Below, piece by piece: positions 1-8,795 of a DNA stretch of 15,901 nt. A model generated the notes under the pieces. That model saw nothing but the letters and a program-made list of their open reading frames with translations. It was not told the DNA's origin and searched no databases. The DNA is from an uncultured beta proteobacterium. Lineage in GTDB: Bacteria; Pseudomonadota; Gammaproteobacteria; Burkholderiales; Burkholderiaceae. The stretch's first letter is position 1, and every line of letters begins with the position of its first letter. Location: positions 1 through 15,901 of the forward strand of contig CAITHY010000104.1 of NCBI GenBank assembly GCA_903892315.1, read 5' to 3'. The translations under genes and the position numbers were made by a program.

Positions 1-16
1 CATCGCAACACTGCAT

Positions 17-2209
17 ATGCCCCAATTACTAGATAAATCCATCGAGATTCTGAGCGTTAAGCATCTCCGTGGTCCCAATATGTGGACTTACCATCCCGTA
101 ATTGAGGTTTGGCTCGATATTGGCGATTTAGAGGACTACCCTTCTAACCTGATTCCTGGCTTTTATGACCGTTTAGTTAAAGCCCTCCCAAGCCTGATTG
201 AACATCGCTGCAGCTATGGTGAAACTGGCGGATTTCTAAAGCGCGTTGAAGAAGGTACATGGCCTGCCCATATCCTGGAACATTTGACCTTGGAATTGCA
301 AAACTTAGCCGGTATTCCCGGTGGCTTTGGCAAGGCCCGCGACGGCGATAGACGTGGTGTTTACAAAGTGATGGTGAGTGCCATCAATGAAGAGGTAACG
401 CTCACCGCCCTCAAATATGCTCGTGACTTATATCTTGCATTAGTGCAAGACAATAAAGATTGCGTTGCAGAAGTTCAAACCATCATTGAAAATCTCCGCG
501 AACTCAGTGACGACCTCTTGCTCGGACCAAGTACCGCATGCATTGTGAATGCAGCAGAGGAGCGTGGCATTCCATCGATTCGTTTGTCTGAAGGCAATCT
601 GGTTCAACTAGGCTATGGCGCCAAACAACGTCGCATCTGGACAGCTGAGACCGATCAGACGAGCGCAATTGCTGAAACCATTTCTCGCGATAAAGATCTC
701 ACCAAGAGCCTGCTGCGCAGTGCCGGAGTGCCAACACCCGAAGGTAGAACGGTTACCAGCCCTGATGATGCCTGGGAAGCAGCACAAGATATTGGCTTAC
801 CAGTGGTTGTAAAGCCGATCGATGGCAATCATGGCCGTGGTGTATTTATCAATCTTTATACCCAACAAGAAATTGAAGCCGCATACGCCGTTGCGATTGA
901 TGAAGGCAGTGAAGTTCTAGTGGAGCGTCACATTGTTGGTGATGAGCATCGCTTGCTAGTGGTGGGCAACAAAGTAGTTGCTGCCGCAAAAGGTGAAACC
1001 GTATGGGTCACTGGTGACGGTAAACATACCGTTCATGAACTCATTCAAATCCAGATAAATTCTGACCCACGTCGCGGTACCGCAGAAGAGCACCCTCTTA
1101 ATCCTGTGCGTATTGATTCTGCAGTAGAGCTAGAACTGGCGCGTCAAAAATTAACCGGCACCAGCATTCCTGCTGCCGAGCACAAAGTACTCATTCAAAG
1201 CAACGGCAACGTTGCATTTGATGTCACCGATTTAATTCATCCGGATGTTGCTAGTCAAGTAGCCTTAGCTGCTCGTGTTGTTGGACTGGAAATTGCCGGT
1301 GTTGATTTGGTGGCACAGGACATTAGCAAACCACTGGCAGATCAAAATGCTGCCATTGTTGAAGTGAATGCAGGTCCTGGTCTACTGATGCATCTCAAAC
1401 CCGCCAGCGGCAAACCCCAGCCTGTTGGTAAAGCAATTGCAGATCACCTCTTCCCGCCTGGGGTTGATTTCCGCATTCCAGTCGTTGGTGTCTGCGGTGA
1501 ACGAGGCAAAACTCCTGTCGCCGAAATGATTGCCCACTTCTTGCGCCTCACGAATGTCTATGTGGGCCTGTCTTGCAGTAAAGGCCTGTTCTTCGGTAAC
1601 CGCGCCATTCCAAAGTCCAATGCGTCGAATTGGGAGAATGCTCGACGCACCCTTCTGAATCGTGCTGTTGAAGCAGTAGTTATTGAGAATAATCATTTGT
1701 CGATGTTGATTGAAGGCCTAGCCTACGATCGCTGCCACGTTGGCGTGGTTCTCAATGTCGATCCAACGGCCAACTTCCCGCAGTACGCAATTTACGATGA
1801 AGATCAAGTCTTTAGTGTTGTGCGCACTCAAGTGGATGTCGTTCTTCCAACAGGTGTTGCTGTCCTGAATGCGGATGACCCAATGTGCGTGCAAATGGCC
1901 GAGCTTTGTGATGGTCAAGTGATTTTCTTTACCGAGAATTCGGATTCTGAGATTGTCAAATCCCACTTAACAAACGGTGGTCGTGCGGTTATCGCCGGCA
2001 AACAGCAAATTACCTTGAAATCTGGAAAGCTGGATCAGAAATCCATTCCAGTGCCACGCCACTCAGAAGCTAACAACTCCACTCCTTGGAAGACCATGAA
2101 TTTAGGTGCAGCGATAGCAGCAGCCTGGGCTCTTGAAATTCCATTTAACGTTATCGAAGCAGGCGCAGAAACATTTGTGCCTGATGCCAATACTGCTACA
2201 GGGGCTTAA
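17..2209 (+). CDS. cphA': Cyanophycin synthetase-like paralogue (CphA'), shortened and with a degenerate Mur-ligase half
   Basis: This 730-residue protein has cyanophycin synthetase architecture. An N domain (about 1-165) carries the LRGPN start motif (17-21) and an HILEH motif (85-89). The ATP-grasp domain (about 200-480) keeps KPIDGNHGRG (266-275) and an EVNAGPG motif (449-455). A Mur-ligase-like part follows from about 486. Full CphA adds Asp with the ATP-grasp domain and Arg with the Mur-like domain. Here the Walker A reads GERGKTPV (494-501) instead of GTNGKTTT, the ETARGG and NIGEGDHLG motifs of the neighbour are absent, and the protein stops about 126 residues short, losing the C-terminal lobe. 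Arg addition therefore looks unlikely; partial activity or a helper role for the next gene is inference. Such short paralogues beside a full CphA are known in Cupriavidus and Burkholderia. No clear Shine-Dalgarno precedes ATG 17, and the frame stays open to the window edge, so the true start could lie further left. Confidence 0.88.
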   Translation: MPQLLDKSIEILSVKHLRGPNMWTYHPVIEVWLDIGDLEDYPSNLIPGFYDRLVKALPSLIEHRCSYGETGGFLKRVEEGTWPAHILEHLTLELQNLAGIPGGFGKARDGDRRGVYKVMVSAINEEVTLTALKYARDLYLALVQDNKDCVAEVQTIIENLRELSDDLLLGPSTACIVNAAEERGIPSIRLSEGNLVQLGYGAKQRRIWTAETDQTSAIAETISRDKDLTKSLLRSAGVPTPEGRTVTSPDDAWEAAQDIGLPVVVKPIDGNHGRGVFINLYTQQEIEAAYAVAIDEGSEVLVERHIVGDEHRLLVVGNKVVAAAKGETVWVTGDGKHTVHELIQIQINSDPRRGTAEEHPLNPVRIDSAVELELARQKLTGTSIPAAEHKVLIQSNGNVAFDVTDLIHPDVASQVALAARVVGLEIAGVDLVAQDISKPLADQNAAIVEVNAGPGLLMHLKPASGKPQPVGKAIADHLFPPGVDFRIPVVGVCGERGKTPVAEMIAHFLRLTNVYVGLSCSKGLFFGNRAIPKSNASNWENARRTLLNRAVEAVVIENNHLSMLIEGLAYDRCHVGVVLNVDPTANFPQYAIYDEDQVFSVVRTQVDVVLPTGVAVLNADDPMCVQMAELCDGQVIFFTENSDSEIVKSHLTNGGRAVIAGKQQITLKSGKLDQKSIPVPRHSEANNSTPWKTMNLGAAIAAAWALEIPFNVIEAGAETFVPDANTATGA

Positions 2210-4780
2210 TTGGAAATCACCCGTATTCGCATGTTGCGCGGTCCAAATTTATGGAGCCGCCACACCGCTTTAGAAGCGATTGTCTCTTGTGACGAGTCTG
2301 AACGCTCAATCGACTCTATTCCTCAATTTGAAACCAAGATTCGTGAGCGCTTTCCTCAATTAGGTAGCATGCGTCGCGGCGGTCACAATGAGGTGCTCTC
2401 CTTAGCCCACGCTCTTGAGCATGCTGCGCTTGGCCTGCAAGCGCAAGCAGGCTGCCCGGTTACCTTTAGTCGCACAGTACAAACCGTCGATGCTGGCGTA
2501 TATCAAGTCGTAGTGGAATACACCGAGGAAGTCGTTGGTCGTATGGCTTTTGACTTTGGCTTTGCTTTGATTCAGGCAACACTCAATGATGCTCCGTTTG
2601 ATCTCGCTGCTGCCCTATCAGAATTAGAGGCCCTCTATGAGGACGTTCGTCTTGGACCGAGCACTGGCTCGATCGTGGATGCTGCAATACAACGCAACAT
2701 CCCCTACCGCCGAATGACCGAAGGCAGCATGGTGCAGTTTGGCTGGGGTAGCAAACAAAAACGTATTCAAGCTGCAGAGACTAGCGATACCAGTGCGATT
2801 GCTGAAGCGATTGCCCAAGACAAAGAGCTCACCAAGAACTTACTTGCTGCCGCTGGCGTATCCGTACCTATTGGTGAAGTAGTCACCAATGCCGATGATG
2901 CTTGGCGTGCTGCTCAAAAAATTGGTGGTCCGATTGTTTTAAAGCCAAAAGATGGCAATCAAGGTAAAGGTGTTGTAGCCAATATTCAAACCGAAGAAGA
3001 GGTGCGCGCTGGTTTTGTTGTGACCCAAGCGTTTGGTCGTGAGACGATTGTTGAGCGCTATCTTCCTGGAGCGGACTACCGTTTATTGGTTGTTGGCAAT
3101 CGTCTCTCCGCCGCCGCTCGTCGTGAGCCAGCCCAAATTGTCGGTGACGGTAGTCACTCCGTTGCAGAACTGGTTGAAATCGAAAATAAAAATCCATTGC
3201 GCGGTGACGGGCATGCAACAGCACTAACCAAGATTCGCTTTGATGACATTGCCATGGCGCACCTAGCGAGCTCTGGCCTGACTCCGCAATATGTACCCAA
3301 GACTGGCGAACGTGTTTTACTCCGTAACAACGCCAATCTCAGTACTGGTGGCACTGCTACTGACGTTACTGACGATGTTCATCCAGATGTGGCGGCAAGC
3401 GCAGTAGCGGCTGCTCAGATGATCGGTCTTGATATTGCCGGTGTAGACATCCTCTGTGAAAACATCTACAAACCATTAGAGCAACAAGGTGGCGGCATCG
3501 TTGAAGTCAATGCCGCACCTGGATTACGTATGCATCTAAAGCCTTCATATGGCAAGGGACGCCCCGTTGGCGAAGACATCATCAATATGATGTTCCCGCC
3601 GGGTGAAGATGGTCGTATTCCCGTAGTAGCAGTTACCGGCACAAACGGTAAAACTACTACGGTACGTCTCATCGCTCATCTCTTAAATGAAACCGGTCTT
3701 CGAGTGGGTATGACCGGCACCGACGGTGTTTACATTAATCATCGCCTTATCGATACCGGCGATTGCAGCGGCCCCAAAAGTGCGCGTAATGTCCTAATGC
3801 ATCCAGATGTAGATGCAGCCGTTCTTGAAACTGCTCGGGGCGGAATGCTTCGCGAGGGTCTTGGCTTTGATCGCTGCGAAGTTGCAGTCGTAACCAATAT
3901 TGGCGAAGGTGATCACCTGGGCCTCAATTACATTACTAGCGTTGAGGATTTAGCCATTCTCAAGCGCGTGATTGTGCAAAACGTTGCCCCAACTGGCGCT
4001 GCAGTCCTTAATGCAGCAGACCCGATGGTTGTAAAAATGGGTGATAAGTGTTCTGGCCGAGTCATCTTCTTCGCCCAGAATCAACACCATCCAGTGATTG
4101 CTGCTCATCGCGCCAAGAATAAAAAAGTCATTTATTTTGATGGCGCTTATATTATTGCCTCTAAGGGGTCGCGTGTAATGTACCGCTTCCCTGTCAGCGA
4201 AATTCCTTTGACCCAAAATGGTGTATTAGGTTTCCAAATTGAAAATGCCATGGCCGCGATTGGCGCAGCCTGGGCTCTTGGTCTGGATGCTGAAAAGATT
4301 GCTCGCGGTCTGCACAGTTTTGAGAGTGATCCTAATTCAGTGCCGGGGCGTTTTAATCAATTTCAACATAATGGCGCTACTGTCATTGCTGACTACGGCC
4401 ATAACCCCGATGCTATGCGTGCTCTTACGAGCGCCGTTGAGGCCATGAAACCCAAAAGGAGTCACGTGGTTATTAGCGGCGCCGGAGATCGACGTGACGA
4501 AGATATTCGTGATCTGACCCGTATCTTGGGGAACTCATTTGATAACGTCATTCTTTATCAAGATGCCTGTCAACGTGGCCGTGAAGATGGCGAGGTATTA
4601 AAACTCTTACAAGAAGGCTTGGTTGGCGCTACTAAGGCTAAACAAGTCAAAGAGATTCATGGCGAATTCAAAGCCATTGATACCGCCTTAAGCGATCTTG
4701 CCGCTGGCGATATTTGCTTGATTTTGATCGACCAAGTGGAAGAGTCGCTTGCCTATCTTAAGCAGCAGGTAAGGCCTTAA
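2210..4780 (+). CDS. cphA: Cyanophycin synthetase CphA
   Basis: This is a full-length CphA of 856 residues (cyanobacterial enzymes are about 870), which polymerises L-Asp and L-Arg into the nitrogen-storage polymer cyanophycin using ATP. The N domain (1-160) has LRGPN (9-13) and an HALEH motif (67-71); an HxxEH site in CphA1 N domains has been reported to act as a primer-making peptidase. The ATP-grasp domain (about 185-465) has KPKDGNQGKG (245-254), RGDGH (331-335) and EVNAAPG (432-438). The Mur-ligase domain (about 470-856) has a perfect P-loop GTNGKTTT (477-484), ETARGG (540-545), GEGDHLG (565-571) and DYGHNP (728-733). The start is TTG, placed directly after the previous stop codon and preceded by AGGGG (2200-2204) five bases upstream. 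The next ATG would remove the N-terminal motif. It is almost certainly co-transcribed and translationally coupled with the upstream paralogue. Confidence 0.96.
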   Translation: MEITRIRMLRGPNLWSRHTALEAIVSCDESERSIDSIPQFETKIRERFPQLGSMRRGGHNEVLSLAHALEHAALGLQAQAGCPVTFSRTVQTVDAGVYQVVVEYTEEVVGRMAFDFGFALIQATLNDAPFDLAAALSELEALYEDVRLGPSTGSIVDAAIQRNIPYRRMTEGSMVQFGWGSKQKRIQAAETSDTSAIAEAIAQDKELTKNLLAAAGVSVPIGEVVTNADDAWRAAQKIGGPIVLKPKDGNQGKGVVANIQTEEEVRAGFVVTQAFGRETIVERYLPGADYRLLVVGNRLSAAARREPAQIVGDGSHSVAELVEIENKNPLRGDGHATALTKIRFDDIAMAHLASSGLTPQYVPKTGERVLLRNNANLSTGGTATDVTDDVHPDVAASAVAAAQMIGLDIAGVDILCENIYKPLEQQGGGIVEVNAAPGLRMHLKPSYGKGRPVGEDIINMMFPPGEDGRIPVVAVTGTNGKTTTVRLIAHLLNETGLRVGMTGTDGVYINHRLIDTGDCSGPKSARNVLMHPDVDAAVLETARGGMLREGLGFDRCEVAVVTNIGEGDHLGLNYITSVEDLAILKRVIVQNVAPTGAAVLNAADPMVVKMGDKCSGRVIFFAQNQHHPVIAAHRAKNKKVIYFDGAYIIASKGSRVMYRFPVSEIPLTQNGVLGFQIENAMAAIGAAWALGLDAEKIARGLHSFESDPNSVPGRFNQFQHNGATVIADYGHNPDAMRALTSAVEAMKPKRSHVVISGAGDRRDEDIRDLTRILGNSFDNVILYQDACQRGREDGEVLKLLQEGLVGATKAKQVKEIHGEFKAIDTALSDLAAGDICLILIDQVEESLAYLKQQVRP

Positions 4781-4797
4781 TAATAACTTTTGCCAAT

Positions 4798-4827
4798 AAA
4801 AAACCCAATCAATCGATTGGGTTTTTT
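4798..4827. terminator. Bidirectional intrinsic terminator between cphA and fbp
   Basis: Arms 4798-4810 and 4815-4827 form a perfect 13-bp inverted repeat around a four-base loop. The core is CCCAATC/GATTGGG, flanked by A6 on the left and T6 on the right, so each strand reads as a hairpin followed by a U tract. It lies 17 bases after the cphA stop and 18 bases after the fbp stop, which fits termination of both convergent genes. Confidence 0.92.
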
Positions 4828-4845
4828 ATGATGAAGTGAGATTGC

Positions 4846-5844
4846 TTATGCGTGATAGTGCACGATGCGATCAATCTCTTCTTTAGAACCGAGCATCACA
4901 GACACACGTTCATGCAAGTCCGTTGGCTGCAAATCCATAATGAGATCCTTGCCATTAGTAGATGCTCCACCCGCTTGTTCTACCAGGAAGCTCATTGGAT
5001 TGGCTTCATACATCAGGCGTAACTTACCTGGCTTGTGTGGCTCCCGCTGATCCCACGGGTACATAAATACCCCGCCACGAGATAAAACTCGGTGCACATC
5101 CGCCACCATAGAAGCGATCCAACGCATATTGAAATCTTTGTCACGCGTGCCACTGACGCCAGCCAAACACTCTTCAACATAGCGACGAACTGGGTCAGCC
5201 CAGTGGCGCATATTGGACATATTGATTGCAAACTCTTTAGTGGAATGAGAAATCGTTACCGAGTCTTTAATTAACAAAAACTCGCCAGTCACCTTGTTTA
5301 GAGTAAACATCACTACGCCATCACCCAAAGTCAAGGCCATAGTAGTTTGCGGGCCATACACGACATAACCCGCTGCCACTTGATGACGTCCTGATAACAA
5401 GAAATCAGAGGTCTGCAAAGGTGCAGATGGATCTTGTTTCTTGAGGATTGAAAAAATCGTTCCAATTGAAACGTTCACATCAATATTCGATGAGCCATCG
5501 AGTGGATCGAATAACAGAAGGTAATCACCCGTACCTTGAACCGGAACCGGTAACTCCATTTCTTCGGAAGCTAAACCAGCGAGCGATTTACAACCCTTGA
5601 CGCCATCAATCAATAGATCGTTGGCGATGATGTCGAGCTTTTGCTGTACTTCACCCTGTACATTGCCAGTACCCGCAGAACCCAATAAACCAATCAAAGC
5701 GCCCTGCGCTACTTCATGACTTAAGGTTGAGCAGGTATTAACCACCGCGGTCAGCAAATCTTGCAATCCAGCGGGGATAGCAGCGCCAGCCGGCTTTGCA
5801 GTGGTTAAATATTGCTTGAAATTGATATGGGTACTTGAGGACAA
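4846..5844 (-). CDS. fbp: Fructose-1,6-bisphosphatase, class 1
   Basis: The enzyme hydrolyses fructose-1,6-bisphosphate to fructose-6-phosphate in cytosolic gluconeogenesis. Its 332 residues match the length of E. coli Fbp. Visible family motifs are the metal-site segment ASEEME (about 92-97), the signature [17 protein letters not shown] (about 113-129), and the substrate-binding segment around K274 and [15 protein letters not shown] (279-293). The start is TTG at 5844. GGAG (complement of 5853-5856) sits eight bases upstream, and no better start lies nearby. The gene ends at the shared terminator with cphA. It faces away from the small vapB-like gene, with 117 bases between the two starts. 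A substrate-cycle or Calvin-cycle role cannot be decided from this window; no other Calvin gene is present. Confidence 0.97.
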   Translation of the reverse strand: MSSSTHINFKQYLTTAKPAGAAIPAGLQDLLTAVVNTCSTLSHEVAQGALIGLLGSAGTGNVQGEVQQKLDIIANDLLIDGVKGCKSLAGLASEEMELPVPVQGTGDYLLLFDPLDGSSNIDVNVSIGTIFSILKKQDPSAPLQTSDFLLSGRHQVAAGYVVYGPQTTMALTLGDGVVMFTLNKVTGEFLLIKDSVTISHSTKEFAINMSNMRHWADPVRRYVEECLAGVSGTRDKDFNMRWIASMVADVHRVLSRGGVFMYPWDQREPHKPGKLRLMYEANPMSFLVEQAGGASTNGKDLIMDLQPTDLHERVSVMLGSKEEIDRIVHYHA

Positions 5845-5883
5845 AGGTATTACTCCAAAGCTCTATTGAAATTAAGGTCTATT

Positions 5884-5917
5884 TTGCCCTGTTCTTGGGT
5901 GCCATCATAATTTATGA
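5884..5917 (+). promoter_or_regulatory. Candidate promoter and palindromic operator of the vapB-like gene
   Basis: A candidate -35 TTGCCC (5884-5889) and -10 CATAAT (5906-5911) are separated by 16 bases, each matching the sigma-70 consensus imperfectly. A perfect 13-base palindrome, TCATAA-T-TTATGA (5905-5917), overlaps the -10. Type II antitoxins commonly repress their own promoter through such palindromes; that this one does so is inference. The site also lies upstream of fbp on the other strand and could serve that gene instead. Confidence 0.35.
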
Positions 5918-5961
5918 CTTATTGATACGAAATTACGCACCTTAAAACAGGGGTTTTAGCA

Positions 5962-6138
5962 ATGATAGTCAATGTTGATGACGAATTGATCCAGGATGCC
6001 ATGAAGTATTTCGATCCACAGCTTAGCCCTGCCGACCTGATTAACGAGGCAATTACAACCCTTGTTCGATTGCAAGCCACAAAAAAACTGGCGGCCCTAG
6101 GCGGGATGACTCCTGAAATGAAAGATATCCCACGTTAA
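5962..6138 (+). CDS. Solitary VapB-family antitoxin
   Basis: This is a 58-residue protein, too short to stand out among long ORFs. It matches the VapB-type antitoxin family: a short N-terminal beta strand with VNVDDELIQDAM (3-14, DNA-binding half), a predicted helix with ADLINEAITTLVRLQA (24-39), and the family tail KKLAALGG...PEMKDIPR (41-58). Relatives usually continue past the PR with further arginines; this one ends there. AGGGG (5949-5953) lies eight bases upstream of ATG 5962. The antitoxin normally neutralises a VapC PIN-domain RNase encoded just downstream, but here the stop is followed after two bases by the convergent pepN stop, so there is no room for a toxin. No PIN-domain gene was seen in the window. 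It may regulate transcription, counter a toxin elsewhere, or be a remnant. Confidence 0.82.
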   Translation: MIVNVDDELIQDAMKYFDPQLSPADLINEAITTLVRLQATKKLAALGGMTPEMKDIPR

Positions 6139-6140
6139 AT

Positions 6141-8750
6141 TTAATTACCCAGAGCCTTTCCAATCACTTCTCTCACATCCGGAGAGAGTGTTGGGCATGC
6201 AGAAACCCGCTCCAGAGCCGCTTTCATGTGGTCTTGATAGGGTTGGGCAAATAAACGCCAGCGATCTAACGCCCTTGCGAGGCGAGCTGCTACTTGAGGA
6301 TTGATGGGATCTAAGGCCAATACGCTGTCCGCCCAAAACTCATAACCACTACCATCCGCCTGATGAAAGCTTGCTGGGTTGTTAGCGCAGAATGAATGAA
6401 TCACGCTGCGAACTCGATTTGGATTATTTAACTTGAATGCAGGATGCTCACGGAGCTTCTTCACTTCAGCAAGCGTGGAGTCTAGTCCGTCTACTGGCGG
6501 ACGACTAGATTGCAATCCAAACCACTTATCAATAACCAAGGCATCGTTAGCAAATCGATTGTAAAAATCAATTAAGCAATCTTTAGCTTGTTTTGCGCCG
6601 TGCACCACTAATGCTGATAACGCTGCATAACGGTCAGTCATATTGTCAGCAATTTGATACTGATTAGCAGCCATTGGCGCCCATACTGCTGGCGCTGCCT
6701 CAAGCAACATGCTCAATGCGAGATTTTTCAGGGCACGCTTACCAGCGTCCACTCCATCAGACTTAAATGGTCCAGGTGTTTGCATCTGCTGATACAAGGC
6801 GGCCCACTCGAGCTGCAACTGTTTGGCTATCTCTCTGCGAAATGCACGTCTCGCAGCAAAGATCTTCTGAGGATCAACGCTCGTACATTGCTCATACAAA
6901 TAAGACTCTGCAGGTAGTGTTAAAGCCAGATCCTTAAAAGCTGGATCTAAATTAGGATCTAACAGGATATTACGATAGGCCTCAATTAGCTTTTCATCAG
7001 GTAAACGATTGTGCAAGATCATTTGCATCGCCAACTTCTGGCCAGCTTCCCAGCGATTAAATGCGTCATCATCACTTGAGAACAAAGTAAGAAGATCCGC
7101 CTCAGACTGCTCAAAGTCCAAATGAATCGGCGCTGAGAAGTTGCGATTAATCGAGAGAACTGGTTTTTCTTGAATATTGTCAAAAGACCAGGTTTGGCTT
7201 GCTTGTGTCAACTCCAGTAATTGCTCTTTTTGATCATTCGCCTTGGTAATGAGGCGCATCTTCAGCGGAATATGGAAAGGCTTCTTCTCTGGTTGACCTG
7301 GGCTAGGCGCACAACTTTGAGTTAATGTCAGCTGGTACTGTTTCTTTGCGGAATCGTAGTGCTCTTGCACTCGAACCCTTGGAGTACCTGCTTGGCTATA
7401 CCAATTCTTGAACTGAGTCAGGTCTTTTCCATTGGCGTCAGCCATCGCTGCCAAGAAATCATCACAGGTGACCGCCTGACCATCATGACGTTTGAAATAT
7501 AAATCCATACCCTTACGGAAACCTTCTTTGCCTAGGAGGGTCTGATACATCCGCACGACTTCAGAACCCTTCTCATAGACAGTGACGGTATAGAAGTTAT
7601 TGATCTCTTGGTACTCATCGGGACGAATCGGATGCGCCATCGGACCCGCATCTTCTGGAAATTGCAGTTGACGCAATAATCTGACGTCTTCGATACGCTT
7701 TACTGCCCTACCGGATTCGCTACCCATTTGATCGGCAGAAAACTCTTGATCTCTAAATACCGTTAGACCTTCTTTTAAGGAAAGCTGGAACCAATCCTGA
7801 CAAGTGACGCGATTACCAGTCCAATTATGGAAGTATTCATGAGCAACAACACTTTCTATATTGGCGAAGTCGGCATCAGTAGCAGTTTCTGGTTGCGCAA
7901 GAACAAACTTGGTATTGAAAATATTCAAACCTTTGTTCTCCATTGCGCCCATATTGAAGTCGCTTACCGCCACAATCATGAAGCGCTCTAAATCTAATTC
8001 CAATCCAAAACGTTTTTCATCCCAATGAATAGAGGCAATTAGGGAGTCCATGGCATGTCGCGTCTTCTTTAGATCATGCGGCTCAACCCAAATCTGCAGC
8101 AGCTTCTTTGCGCCACTACTGGTGGTGATGGTTTCTTCAATGCATTCCAACTTACCGGCAACTAAAGCAAATAAATAGGATGGCTTCGGAAATGGATCTT
8201 CCCATGTGGCGCTATGCCAGCCATTGGGAAGTTTTTCTGTTGTCAATAAGTTGCCATTAGAAAGCAGCACTGGGCACTCGGCTTCGCGCGCACGTAATGT
8301 CACGCGATAGCGCGCCATGACATCTGGGCGATCCAGGAAATAAGTAATCTTTCTGAAACCCTCTGCTTCACATTGGGTGAAAAAGTTTCCGTTAGAAACA
8401 TACAAGCCCATCAGGGTAGTATTTTTTTCCGGAACACAAACGCAAATAATCTCCACAACAAACTTTTCTTTGCCTTCATTTGGTAATGAATGAATCGCAA
8501 GTGTTTCTGGCGTTAATTCAAAATGACGATGCGCTTCACCATTGATGCGCAGGCTAACAAACTCGAGCTCTTGCCCGACCAATACTAAGGGGGCTCCTGG
8601 CTTAAAGCTTTTGCCTGGTAAAACCTCAATACGACTTTTCACAATGGTTCGCGCTGGATCCAAGGCAATATCTAGCTCAACTTGGTCGAAGGTGTATGCC
8701 GGCGGGAGGTATTCGAGCCTACGAAAGCTCTGGGGGAGATCAGTTTTCAT
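6141..8750 (-). CDS. pepN: Aminopeptidase N (M1 metallopeptidase, alanyl aminopeptidase)
   Basis: This cytosolic zinc exopeptidase removes N-terminal residues from peptides in the last steps of protein turnover. The length of 869 residues agrees with E. coli PepN (870). Motifs are QCEAEGFR (126-133), the exopeptidase motif GAMEN (268-272), and the zinc site HEYFHNW (304-310) with its third ligand E327 in LKEGLT. The C-terminal half is the helical domain of the proteobacterial family. ATG 8750 aligns with the usual N-terminus, but its Shine-Dalgarno is weak (AGG about five bases upstream). The GDT1-family gene ends 45 bases upstream on the same strand, so the two may share a transcript. Its stop is only two bases from the vapB-like stop, and no terminator hairpin with a U tract is visible after it. 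Confidence 0.97.
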   Translation of the reverse strand: MKTDLPQSFRRLEYLPPAYTFDQVELDIALDPARTIVKSRIEVLPGKSFKPGAPLVLVGQELEFVSLRINGEAHRHFELTPETLAIHSLPNEGKEKFVVEIICVCVPEKNTTLMGLYVSNGNFFTQCEAEGFRKITYFLDRPDVMARYRVTLRAREAECPVLLSNGNLLTTEKLPNGWHSATWEDPFPKPSYLFALVAGKLECIEETITTSSGAKKLLQIWVEPHDLKKTRHAMDSLIASIHWDEKRFGLELDLERFMIVAVSDFNMGAMENKGLNIFNTKFVLAQPETATDADFANIESVVAHEYFHNWTGNRVTCQDWFQLSLKEGLTVFRDQEFSADQMGSESGRAVKRIEDVRLLRQLQFPEDAGPMAHPIRPDEYQEINNFYTVTVYEKGSEVVRMYQTLLGKEGFRKGMDLYFKRHDGQAVTCDDFLAAMADANGKDLTQFKNWYSQAGTPRVRVQEHYDSAKKQYQLTLTQSCAPSPGQPEKKPFHIPLKMRLITKANDQKEQLLELTQASQTWSFDNIQEKPVLSINRNFSAPIHLDFEQSEADLLTLFSSDDDAFNRWEAGQKLAMQMILHNRLPDEKLIEAYRNILLDPNLDPAFKDLALTLPAESYLYEQCTSVDPQKIFAARRAFRREIAKQLQLEWAALYQQMQTPGPFKSDGVDAGKRALKNLALSMLLEAAPAVWAPMAANQYQIADNMTDRYAALSALVVHGAKQAKDCLIDFYNRFANDALVIDKWFGLQSSRPPVDGLDSTLAEVKKLREHPAFKLNNPNRVRSVIHSFCANNPASFHQADGSGYEFWADSVLALDPINPQVAARLARALDRWRLFAQPYQDHMKAALERVSACPTLSPDVREVIGKALGN

Positions 8751-8795
8751 GAGCCTATTTTAAGTCTTGGCTGGCAGACTGCTGGCTTCCTTATT

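Noticed and set aside
1382..1966. Two minus-strand ORFs inside the first cyanophycin synthetase gene
   Set aside because: They are shadows of the coding frame, without motifs or start signals.
2883..3224. 113-codon minus-strand ORF inside cphA
   Set aside because: His/Gln-rich, low-likelihood protein antisense to the ATP-grasp domain of cphA; a shadow frame.
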